From an uncultured Lewinella sp. (GTDB lineage: Bacteria > Bacteroidota > Bacteroidia > Chitinophagales > Saprospiraceae): a DNA stretch of 35,125 bases. This document shows, one piece after another, positions 7,709-15,669 of the stretch. A program made the translations under genes and the position numbers. Location of the stretch: the NCBI GenBank assembly GCA_937873655.1, contig CALMYQ010000133.1:1-35125 (forward strand), given 5' to 3'. Position 1 is the first letter of the stretch. Each line of letters begins with the position of its first letter. The notes beneath the pieces are model-generated. The model worked only from the letters and a program-made list of their open reading frames with translations, was not told the DNA's origin and ran no database searches.

Positions 7709-9991
7709 ATGACCGCTACCTGTTTTTCGCGCTTGTTCACAGCCGCACTTTTACTGTCTGCTCCCTTTCTTTCGGCCCAGGTGCCGACCATCCAGGATTG
7801 CCTGGGCGCCATTCCGGTATGCCAGGAGGTCTATACCGAATCGCAATCGCCCACCGGCGACGGCAACTATCACAACGAGATCAATACGGCCATCAGTTGT
7901 ACCGACGGCGAGATCAGCTCCATCTGGTATACGTTTACCGTCCAGGAAAACGGATTCCTCGGCTTTATCCTCACGCCCAACAACCCCAATGACGATTACG
8001 ACTGGGCGCTGTTCGACATCACCAACGCCACCTGCAGCCAGATCAAAACCAACCCCAACCTGCTCGTCAGCTGCAATGCGGCAGGCGGCGGCAATTGCAA
8101 CGGCATCACCGGCGCTACCGGCGGCACCAATTTCGATATCCAGGGCGCCGGATGCAACAACTTTCCGCCCAGCATCGGAGCCGGTTATACCCCGTTCAAC
8201 GACCGCGTCCCCATGCAGGCCGGGCGCACCTACGTCCTGATGGTGTCCAACTGGACCCAATCGCCCAACGGCTATAAGATCGACTTCAGCCCCTCGACAG
8301 GCCTCGGGATCATCGACCAGACCCGCCCCCAGGTGGCCGCCGTCGAACCGCCCGATCAGTGCGGCGAATTCAAGATCCATATCGAATTCAGCGAGAATAT
8401 CCAGTGTAATACCATCGCCAACAGCAACTTCCGGCTGACCGGCCCCGGCGGCCCCTATACCCTGACCGTAGCCAACAGCGTGTGCAACGCCGGCGGTGAT
8501 TATGCCCGCGAAATGGACCTCATCATCGACCCGCCGCCCGCCGACCTCGGCGATTACCTCTTCGAAGTGGTGAGCAACGAATCGGACCAGTTGCTGGACC
8601 TCTGCGGCAACCCCTCCCATGTGCTGTCCTATAATTTCACCGTGGATTATCCGCCCTACATCAATGTTGAACTGGGCGGCGACACCTCCCTGCTTTGTGT
8701 CGGCCAATCCCTGCAGCTGGATGCCACCAACCCGCTGGCCACCTATTCCTGGCAGGACGGCTCAACCGGACCGACCTACAATGTCACTACGCCCGGCACC
8801 TATAAAGTGACCGTGGTAAACGGTTGCGGTACGCGCACCGACCAGATCCAGATCTCCTACATCAATCAGCCGCCGACGGTCAGTTTCGGGCCCGACCAGA
8901 CCCTGTGCCCCGGCCAGACCATTACCCTCGACGCCACCAATCCCTTCGGAGTTTACCAATGGCAGAACGGCGCTTCCACGCCGACATTTACCGTCAATGG
9001 TCCGGGTGTTTATTCGGTCCAGGTGACCAATGCCTGCGGTTTGGATACGGACGAGATCACCGTGGATTATATCGAACCGATCAGCCTGGAGCTCGGCGCC
9101 GATCAGGTCTTGTGCAAAGGCACAGATGTGACCTTCAACGTCACGCAAGCTGACGGCCTGACCTACAAATGGCAGGACGGCAGTACCAATCCCATTTACA
9201 ACGTGACCGAAAGCGGGGCGTACAGCGTCACCGTAACCACCCAATGCGAAACCAAAACCGACCAGGTCAACATCACTTTCATTGAAGATCCGGTGGTGGA
9301 ACTCGGCCCCGATCAGACCATCTGCGAAGGGGAATCCATCACGCTGGACATTACCATTCCGGGCGCCGGCTACAACTGGTCGGACGGATCAACCGCCCCT
9401 GCCCGCCAGATCGACCAATCCGGTGAATATGCGGTGACGGTCACCACGGCCTGCAATCAGCTCACCGACCGTATGCGCCTGACCGTCATCGACTCCATCC
9501 ATACGGAATTGGGCCGCGATACGTTTATCTGCGGAGGGGAAGTGATCGTATTGGATGCATCGGCCGGCACACAGGCAACCTACCAATGGTCGACCGGTGA
9601 AACCAAGCCGACGCTCACCGTCCGGGAACCGGGGGTGTACAGCGTCAACGTGGCCAATGATTGCCAGGCCGTCACTGACCGGATCGAGGTCAAGGAATGC
9701 GAGGTCTGCACCTTGTTCCTGCCCAATGGTTTTTCACCCAACGGCGACGGCATCAACGACCTGTTCAAACCCGGTTACGAGTGCCAGATCCTGGACTACC
9801 AGCTCAAGATCTTCGACCGCTGGGGCGCTCTGCTTTTCGAAACTTCGGACATAGAACAGGGTTGGAACGGAAAAAAAGCCGGAGATTTGCTGGCTCCCGG
9901 CGTATACGTCTGGTGGATCGATTATACCGTCATGGAAAACGGCAAACCCAGGAAAGACCGGATCACCGGGGATGTGGCGCTGTTAAAATGA
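7709..9991 (+). CDS. Secreted multi-Ig/PKD-like protein with T9SS type B sorting domain
   Basis: 760 residues with a signal peptide ending FLSAQ. Residues about 28-195 form a Cys-rich CUB-like domain (DCLGAIPVCQ start). About 205-315 form an Ig-like/SbsA-like domain. Five tandem Ig/PKD-like repeats of about 70 residues begin near 319, 390, 460, 529 and 599, each starting [V/L]ELG-D--[L/I]C-G and containing Y-W-[D/N]G-[S/A]T--Y-V-G-Y-V-V-N-C. The C-terminal 95 residues are the gliding-motility-associated (CHU_C, type B) domain: FLPNGFSPNGDGINDLF, then KIFDRWGALLFET, then APGVYVWWIDY. It should be exported by the T9SS and held at the cell surface, perhaps as an adhesin. Confidence 0.9.
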   Translation: MTATCFSRLFTAALLLSAPFLSAQVPTIQDCLGAIPVCQEVYTESQSPTGDGNYHNEINTAISCTDGEISSIWYTFTVQENGFLGFILTPNNPNDDYDWALFDITNATCSQIKTNPNLLVSCNAAGGGNCNGITGATGGTNFDIQGAGCNNFPPSIGAGYTPFNDRVPMQAGRTYVLMVSNWTQSPNGYKIDFSPSTGLGIIDQTRPQVAAVEPPDQCGEFKIHIEFSENIQCNTIANSNFRLTGPGGPYTLTVANSVCNAGGDYAREMDLIIDPPPADLGDYLFEVVSNESDQLLDLCGNPSHVLSYNFTVDYPPYINVELGGDTSLLCVGQSLQLDATNPLATYSWQDGSTGPTYNVTTPGTYKVTVVNGCGTRTDQIQISYINQPPTVSFGPDQTLCPGQTITLDATNPFGVYQWQNGASTPTFTVNGPGVYSVQVTNACGLDTDEITVDYIEPISLELGADQVLCKGTDVTFNVTQADGLTYKWQDGSTNPIYNVTESGAYSVTVTTQCETKTDQVNITFIEDPVVELGPDQTICEGESITLDITIPGAGYNWSDGSTAPARQIDQSGEYAVTVTTACNQLTDRMRLTVIDSIHTELGRDTFICGGEVIVLDASAGTQATYQWSTGETKPTLTVREPGVYSVNVANDCQAVTDRIEVKECEVCTLFLPNGFSPNGDGINDLFKPGYECQILDYQLKIFDRWGALLFETSDIEQGWNGKKAGDLLAPGVYVWWIDYTVMENGKPRKDRITGDVALLK

Positions 9992-10059
9992 TAAAATTGA
10001 TTCGCCGCGCCGCGGTGTGGTCGATTGATTCCTCCGGCCGCCGTAGCCACAGCGGAGGT

Positions 10060-10135
10060 GGCGATTGATTCGGTTTTGGATAAACGCCTTTTGGTCAGTC
10101 CAATCGAAACATTCGGATTAATCGGCCAAATCGGA
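10060..10135. repeat. Diverged copy of the terminal ggtcag / acattcgg repeat
   Basis: GATTCGGTTTTGGATAAACG, then TTGGTCAGTCCAATCG and AAACATTCGG follow the same word order as the repeat units at 34879-35125 (GATTCGGTTGGGGCGTCC, TTGGTCAGC, AACATTCGG). It lies in the leader of gldG. Confidence 0.55.
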
Positions 10136-10161
10136 TTAATTGAGTTCGAGTTTTTGTCAAG

Positions 10162-11919
10162 ATGAAAAGAAGTCCAAAGATACAATCGCTGTTGCAACTG
10201 CTCCTTTTCGCAGGCATCGTCGTTTTTATCAACATACTGGCGAATGCGCGGATCGGCAATACCTCCCTGTACGGCTCGCTCGACCTGACGGAAGAAGGCA
10301 AGTTCACGCTGACCAAAAATACCAAACAGATCCTGGACAGCCTCGACAAGGTGATCTTTGTAAAAGTCCTGCTCGACGGCGAATTTCCGGCCGGCTTCAA
10401 ACGCCTTCAGCGGGAAACCCGCGAACTCCTCGAAGATTTCAAAGCCAGGTCGCCACTCGTGGAATACGTTTTTTCCGACCCGAACGCGGGCAGTATCGAC
10501 GAGATCAACGCGCGCAGGAAACAGCTGAAAGACGACTACGGCATGAACCCCGTGCAGTTCAACGTCGGTACCAAATCGGGTACGAGCCGCCAGCTGATCT
10601 ACCCTTACGCGATCATTTCCATGGGCGAACGGGACCTGACCATCAACCTGCTGGAAAATGAGATCCCGGGCGTCCTGCCGGATGAGACCATCAACACGTC
10701 GGTGGCACTGCTGGAATATAAGTTTGCCAATGCCATCCAGAAACTGATGCAATCGCCGGCCGAAAAACCGGCTATCCTGTTCACGGCCGGCCACGGCGAA
10801 TTGTCTGAACTGGAAACGGCCGACCTGGAAAACGATCTCAGGCAGTATTACAACACGGGGCGGGTTGTGCTCGACAGCGTCCCCGTTCTCCCCGATCAGG
10901 TGGAAGTACTGGTGGTCGCCAAACCGCACGATGCCTTCTCAGATAAAGATAAGTTCAAGATCGACCAGTACATCATGGGCGGCGGAAAAGTCCTCTGGCT
11001 GATCGACCGGATCGGGGTGGACCTCGACAGCTTGAGCGGTCGCCGGGAGTTCTACCCGAAGCCGAACGACCTGGCACTCGACGACCAGCTGTTCAAATAC
11101 GGCATCCGGATGAAGGACGAACTGGTGCTGGATATGCAGTGCTCCGTTATTCCGCTCACTTCGGGTTCGATCGGCAATGCCCCGAAACTGGATTATTTCC
11201 CGTACCCATATCACCTGGTGGTCTCTCCGAGGGTAGACCATCCCATTGTCAAGGGATTGGGCATGGTGAACCTGCTGTATCCCAGCCCGATCGATACCGA
11301 AAATTCACCGCCGCCGGGTATTGACCGGACGGTGTTGCTGACCTCTTCCGACAAGACCCTGTTCCAGTTGCTGCCGGTCGGCCTGGATTTCAATTTCCAG
11401 CGATACGGATTGGATGATACCAAGTTCGACAAGCCGCCGCAGCCGCTGGCCGTTTTGATGGAAGGGGAATTCCCTTCCTTTTTTGCAAACCGGGTGGAAG
11501 AGAGCTTCCTGGAGGTGTATAAGAAGATAGGCGCACAATTCAGGGAAAAAAGCGACCCAACGCGCATGATCCTGGTTGCCGACGGCGATGTGGCCCGCAA
11601 TCCGGTCGACTGGCGGGAAGGACGTTTCGGCAAGCTGGGATTCAACCGGTTTGAATTTGAAGGCAAGGGCTACCTGTTTGCGAACAAGGATTTCCTCATC
11701 AATGCCATAGAATACCTCATCAACAGCCACGGGGTCATCGAGGCCCGTTCGAAGGAGGTCAAGCTGCGCTTGCTGGACACCTCCGCGGCTGAACGAAACG
11801 CCGGACTGTGGCGTTTGGTAAATATCGGCCTTCCGCTGGTCTTGCTGGGCCTTTTCGGGGTTCTGTACAATTTTATCCGTCGCCGGCGGTTTGCGACCAA
11901 CCCTTCAGACAGGACATGA
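10162..11919 (+). CDS. gldG: Gliding motility ABC transporter-associated protein GldG
   Basis: 585 residues. An N-terminal membrane helix (LLLFAGIVVFINILANA) is followed by the family hallmark YGSLDLTEEGKFTLTKNTKQ. A large extracytoplasmic GldG/ABC_transp_aux-type domain follows (for example LLDGEFPAGFKRLQRETRELL and INTSVALLEYKFANAIQKL). A C-terminal helix (LVNIGLPLVLLGLFGVLYNF) and basic tail RRRRFA close the protein. GldG is thought to act with the permease GldF and ATPase GldA in an ABC exporter linked to gliding. Unusually, gldF is not upstream; a T9SS-exported protein lies there instead. The stop overlaps the next start (ATGA at 11916). Confidence 0.9.
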   Translation: MKRSPKIQSLLQLLLFAGIVVFINILANARIGNTSLYGSLDLTEEGKFTLTKNTKQILDSLDKVIFVKVLLDGEFPAGFKRLQRETRELLEDFKARSPLVEYVFSDPNAGSIDEINARRKQLKDDYGMNPVQFNVGTKSGTSRQLIYPYAIISMGERDLTINLLENEIPGVLPDETINTSVALLEYKFANAIQKLMQSPAEKPAILFTAGHGELSELETADLENDLRQYYNTGRVVLDSVPVLPDQVEVLVVAKPHDAFSDKDKFKIDQYIMGGGKVLWLIDRIGVDLDSLSGRREFYPKPNDLALDDQLFKYGIRMKDELVLDMQCSVIPLTSGSIGNAPKLDYFPYPYHLVVSPRVDHPIVKGLGMVNLLYPSPIDTENSPPPGIDRTVLLTSSDKTLFQLLPVGLDFNFQRYGLDDTKFDKPPQPLAVLMEGEFPSFFANRVEESFLEVYKKIGAQFREKSDPTRMILVADGDVARNPVDWREGRFGKLGFNRFEFEGKGYLFANKDFLINAIEYLINSHGVIEARSKEVKLRLLDTSAAERNAGLWRLVNIGLPLVLLGLFGVLYNFIRRRRFATNPSDRT

Positions 11920-12917
11920 AAAAAACGCTCTTTTTACTGCTTGCCTTCATCTTGCTGGGCATTGCTGCAATATGGTATATATCGGCCAAACCCGATAATA
12001 TGAGCCGCCTGGCCTCCGAACGGACCTTTGCCGTTCCGGATACCGCTTCCATTTACAAGATCTTCATTGCCGATCGCTATGGGGTAAATACCCTGTTGGA
12101 ACGCAAGAACGGCTACTGGCAGTTCGACGGCAAATACCGCGCCCGCAAGAATGCCATGGATAATCTGCTCGATGCCATCCGACGGGTAGAAATGAAATTT
12201 CAGCCACCTGCCCCCATGTCCAGGAACATCATCAACAGCCTGGCCACCGACGGGCTCAAGGTCGAGATCTATGACAAACAGGACAAAATGGTCATGTCGT
12301 ATTATATCGGCGGGTCTACCTCCGACGAACGCGGGACCTTCATCCTCCGCGACGGGTTCGAACAGCCCTACGTGGCCCACCTGCCGGGTTGGGAGGGAAA
12401 CCTGCGGTTCAGGTACAACCTCGCCGGCGACGAATGGCGCGACCGGGCTGTGTTTTCGACCCAACTGGAAGACATCCAGGCCCTGTCGGTAGAATACCCC
12501 CTGCAACGCGACAAATCCTTCCGGATCGAACGCAAAGGCGACGAATTTGCACTGTATCCATTTTATGAGATCACGCCGCAGATCGCCAGGCCGCTGCGGG
12601 ACGGAGCCATCGAAGCCTATCTCATCGGGTTTGCCCATCTTTCCGCGGAGACCTACCAGAACAAGAACCCCAACCGGGATTCGCTGGACAAGATGATCCC
12701 TTTCTGCGAGATCATGCTGACGGACACGAAGGGCAATACCCGGTCAGCCCGGTTTTATCCCCGCGATCCGACGATCGTTGAGAACGCCACGACCGGCAAA
12801 CGTGAAGAAGTGGTGGAACGGTTCAACTGCCTGTCCAGTACCGGCGATTTCATGGTGGTGCAGAACGTGCTGCTCAAAAAAGTGCTGTGGGCCTATGAGT
12901 ACTTCTTCCAGAACTGA
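11916..12917 (+). CDS. DUF4340 domain-containing membrane-anchored protein
   Basis: 333 residues from the ATG at 11916, which overlaps the gldG stop by ATGA, implying coupled translation. A single N-terminal helix (MKKTLFLLLAFILLGIAAIWYI) anchors an extracytoplasmic domain. The pattern TFAVPDTASIYKIFIAD, then LLERKNGYWQFDGKYRAR, fits the DUF4340 family, which often follows gldG-like genes in ABC-2 auxiliary loci. Its molecular role is unknown; context suggests a partner of GldG in the same envelope complex. Confidence 0.8.
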   Translation: MKKTLFLLLAFILLGIAAIWYISAKPDNMSRLASERTFAVPDTASIYKIFIADRYGVNTLLERKNGYWQFDGKYRARKNAMDNLLDAIRRVEMKFQPPAPMSRNIINSLATDGLKVEIYDKQDKMVMSYYIGGSTSDERGTFILRDGFEQPYVAHLPGWEGNLRFRYNLAGDEWRDRAVFSTQLEDIQALSVEYPLQRDKSFRIERKGDEFALYPFYEITPQIARPLRDGAIEAYLIGFAHLSAETYQNKNPNRDSLDKMIPFCEIMLTDTKGNTRSARFYPRDPTIVENATTGKREEVVERFNCLSSTGDFMVVQNVLLKKVLWAYEYFFQN

Positions 12918-13836
12918 GCCGAAACTGTCTGTTGTCATCTGCACCTACAACCGCAGCGACCTGCTGAAGTTGTGCCTGGAATCGTTGACCCGGCAAACGG
13001 CGCCGACGGACCAGTTTGAGGTATTGGTCGTCGACAACAACTCTCCGGATGACACGGCTGAGGTCGCCAAAAGTTTTCAGGGCAAAACCGGGGTTGAATT
13101 CCGCTACTGCCTGGAAAAGCAGGTGGGATTGAGCTTTGCCCGCAATACGGGATACCGGGAAGCGCGCGCGCCCTGGATCGCCTACCTCGACGACGACGCC
13201 AAGGCCCGCCCCGATTTTGTGGAGCGCGCCGTCTGGATGACCGAAAACACGGATTATCCCTTCTTCGGCGGCCTCGATATTCCGTGGTATCCGTTCGGCA
13301 AACCGGCCTGGTACCAGGACCGCTACGCCAGCAGCCGCTACCGCCACAAGACCATCGCCACGCTTACCGGCGACGAACACGCCTTCGGCTGCGTGATGGT
13401 GATGCGCAAGGATATCCTGGAGCGGTTCAACGGCTTCAATACCGGGATCGGCATGCGCGGCAATTTGGTGGGTTACAACGAGGAGACGGAGCTCCAGAAC
13501 CGCCTTCGCGCCGAGGGTCTGCTGATCGGCTACGACCCTGACCTCGTGATCGACCATGCCGTGGCCCCGCACAAGCTCAGGATCGACTGGTTCTTCCAAT
13601 CCGCCTTTGCGCACGGCCGCGACAAGATCCGCAGCGGCATGACCGGATCCGGCGGGTTTCACCTCTTTCTGATCGCCGTCACCGGCCTGGCGCTTACCTT
13701 TGTCGACCTGGTGAAGAATTCCTTCAAACTGGCTTTTTCCAAAAATTATTACATCGAGAACTGGCTCATCGATACCTTCAGGAAGGCGGCCAAGCGGGTG
13801 GGAATGGTGTATACGGGGTTGGTGGAGGGGAGATGA
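12895..13836 (+). CDS. Family 2 glycosyltransferase
   Basis: 313 residues from the ATG at 12895, overlapping the previous gene by 23 bases; an extension further upstream would only translate the out-of-frame end of that gene. GT-A fold signatures: LSVVICTYNRSDLLKLCLESL at the start (nucleotide pocket), VVDNNSPDDT, the DxD-type YLDDDAK (metal/sugar-nucleotide), and the acceptor-side acidic motif YNEETELQNR. A hydrophobic stretch near the C-terminus (FLIAVTGLALTFVDLV) may touch the membrane. It probably adds a sugar to a surface polymer or protein; the substrate is unknown. Confidence 0.9.
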   Translation: MSTSSRTEPKLSVVICTYNRSDLLKLCLESLTRQTAPTDQFEVLVVDNNSPDDTAEVAKSFQGKTGVEFRYCLEKQVGLSFARNTGYREARAPWIAYLDDDAKARPDFVERAVWMTENTDYPFFGGLDIPWYPFGKPAWYQDRYASSRYRHKTIATLTGDEHAFGCVMVMRKDILERFNGFNTGIGMRGNLVGYNEETELQNRLRAEGLLIGYDPDLVIDHAVAPHKLRIDWFFQSAFAHGRDKIRSGMTGSGGFHLFLIAVTGLALTFVDLVKNSFKLAFSKNYYIENWLIDTFRKAAKRVGMVYTGLVEGR

Positions 13837-14371
13837 GGAAAAGAGAGAGGGGGAGACCAGTCAATAGTCGTCAACGAAAGGGCCTGTTCATTTGCCGAAG
13901 AGATTTTACCCATAAAAGACGGATCTGGTCCGCCGCTATTCGAAATGGACTTAATTTCCGCAATATGCTGATGCAGTGACAGGTCGGGTTCAATTTTACT
14001 TTCGGCCTTTACAGCATGTTCGTCGCTTAGAGCCTATCCGGAAACCGTTTTTGAAGCCGAAAAAGAGAGGTTTTGAGCTTGGGCAAGGCGTGAGGAGGGA
14101 GCATAGCCTAAGCTACGTGACAGACGAACAACGAAGCCTTAGCTCAAAAGATCCTTTTTCCAGGCCAAAGGATGGTTTCCGGATAGGCTCTTAATTGAAA
14201 CGAATTGAAAAAAGTCAGGACGACATCATTTTGTCCGGAAAATGGAGCGCTTACTTCATAAATGATCCAGGTCTCTGGTCTTGCGAAAAAATTTAACGGC
14301 CTCCTGCGACCTGGGTGCATCCTGTCCGGAACCACTCCCCCAACGTTACTTCTGAAGAGTAACAACTGCAA
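13837..14371 (-). pseudogene. Possible relic reading frame split by the MITE
   Basis: On the minus strand, the frame 14371-14192 (ending FSGQNDVVLTFFNSFQL) runs into the MITE. If the MITE and one TTA copy are removed, it continues without a stop as SDEHAVKAESKIEPDLSLHQ and on past 13860. The second part has natural-looking composition but no family I recognise. Its frame only closes inside the 3' end of the glycosyltransferase, near 13749, which weakens the case. It may be a relic or chance. Confidence 0.25.
14030..14190. mobile_element. Non-autonomous MITE, 161 bp, with TTA target duplication
   Basis: Perfect 17-bp terminal inverted repeats: GAGCCTATCCGGAAACC at 14030-14046 and its reverse complement at 14174-14190. 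Weaker inverted similarity continues inward for about 30 more bases (GAAAAAG and TTTTGAGCT words on both arms), so the whole element can fold. TTA flanks it on both sides (14027-14029, 14191-14193), as expected for a 3-bp target duplication. It encodes no transposase. TNA-type duplications are known for some IS5-family groups, so an IS5-like transposase elsewhere is the likely mover. Confidence 0.85.
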
Positions 14372-14391
14372 ATCCTTCTATTAACATAGGT

Positions 14392-14435
14392 TTTACTCAA
14401 TATATTGAGTAAATTTGCTCAATTTATTGAGTAAA
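14392..14435 (+). promoter_or_regulatory. Two tandem 22-bp palindromes (operator-like) before the AAA ATPase
   Basis: 14392-14413 is a perfect 22-base palindrome with core ACTCAATATATTGAGT. 14414-14435 is a second copy, 20/22 identical, with core GCTCAATTTATTGAGT. The two abut exactly and end two bases before the ATG at 14438. The position would let a dimeric repressor block transcription, or let the mRNA fold over the start codon. No regulator gene is adjacent. Confidence 0.7.
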
Positions 14436-14437
14436 AT

Positions 14438-15628
14438 ATGAAAAAATACTATCGCAGTCAATATTTTTTGTTGCAACAACGGATTGCCGAGCCCCGTCGC
14501 TTTATTCAGGTTTTGGCCGGCCCAAGGCAGGTGGGCAAAACGACTATCGCGCTGCAATTGGTGGAGACAACAAGTCTTCCACACCATTTTGCAGCGGCAG
14601 ACGGCGCTCTGCCTTCGGATAACATCTGGTTGGAACAGCAATGGGAAACAGCAAGATTGAAATGGAAACAATCCGGAGCGGATTCATTCCTGTTGGTTAT
14701 CGATGAAATTCAGAAAATCGAAAATTGGAGCGAAATGGTCAAGGCCCAATGGGATACCGATACCAGAAACCGCATCCCGATAAAAATTCTGATTTTGGGA
14801 TCTTCCAGGCTTTTGCTGCAACAGGGTTTAACCGAGTCGCTGGCCGGGCGTTTCGAAATTACGCATGTCCCGCATTGGTCCTATCAAGAGATGAAAGCCG
14901 CCTTCGGTGTGACCGTGGATCAGTTTATCTGGTTTGGCGGTTATCCCGGGGCCACAGACTTGATTTCAAATGAGTCGAGGTGGAAACAATACATCGCAAA
15001 TGCTCTGGTAGAAACCAGTATTTCGAAAGACATCCTGATGCTGACCCGAGTGGACAAACCGGCACTAATGCGGCGATTGTTTGATTTGGGATGCGCCTAT
15101 TCCGGCCAAATCTTATCTTATAACAAAATGCTCGGGCAGCTTCTGGATGCCGGGAATACCACCACGCTTTCCCACTATCTCCAATTGTTGGGAACCGCAG
15201 GGTTGTTGACAGGATTGGAAAAATTTGCCCCCAACAAAATCAGCCAGAGATCGTCCAGTCCCAAACTCATGCCATATAACACGGCGCTTGTCAGCGCACA
15301 GATGGCCGAGTCTTTCGAACAAGCCGCTGCCAAACCTGATCTGTGGGGAAGAATGGTAGAATCCGCAATAGGCGCCCATCTCCTTAATTTCGCCCTGACG
15401 GAAAATTTTGACGTACTTTATTGGTCCGACGGCAATGCGGAAATTGATTTTGTTTTGCGAAACAAGAACCAGGTCCTGGGCATTGAGGTCAAAAGCGGAA
15501 ATATTCAAAAATCAGCAGGGACCAAAATATTCAAACAGCGATTTCCTGAAGCAAGGGTACTCCTCGTCGGTCAAACGGGCATTCAGGTTGAAGAGTTTCT
15601 GGACATGAATCCGGTGGAGGTCTTTTAG
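14438..15628 (+). CDS. AAA-family ATPase with DUF4143 (AAA_14-type)
   Basis: 396 residues. Walker A is GPRQVGKTT with K34, Walker B is LLVIDEIQKI with D89-E90, and a sensor-like region reads ILILGSSRLLL then SLAGRFE. The C-terminal DUF4143 part ends in a PD-(D/E)XK-like pattern: AEIDFVLRNKNQVLGIEVKSG. This family is common, mobile and poorly understood, with proposed roles in nucleic-acid or toxin-like functions; no function is assigned here. The surrounding gene-poor, MITE-bearing DNA and the more AT-rich leader fit a horizontally acquired cargo gene. It is monocistronic. Confidence 0.88.
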   Translation: MKKYYRSQYFLLQQRIAEPRRFIQVLAGPRQVGKTTIALQLVETTSLPHHFAAADGALPSDNIWLEQQWETARLKWKQSGADSFLLVIDEIQKIENWSEMVKAQWDTDTRNRIPIKILILGSSRLLLQQGLTESLAGRFEITHVPHWSYQEMKAAFGVTVDQFIWFGGYPGATDLISNESRWKQYIANALVETSISKDILMLTRVDKPALMRRLFDLGCAYSGQILSYNKMLGQLLDAGNTTTLSHYLQLLGTAGLLTGLEKFAPNKISQRSSSPKLMPYNTALVSAQMAESFEQAAAKPDLWGRMVESAIGAHLLNFALTENFDVLYWSDGNAEIDFVLRNKNQVLGIEVKSGNIQKSAGTKIFKQRFPEARVLLVGQTGIQVEEFLDMNPVEVF

Positions 15629-15669
15629 TGATCGTTTTTTGATTGCAACCATCGGGGAGCCAGAAGTTT

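Noticed and set aside
14210..14310. Small plus-strand gene reading KSQDDIILSGKWSAYFIND
   Set aside because: Only about 30 codons after an in-frame stop, no start codon and no family; it may be a fragment, but cannot be supported.
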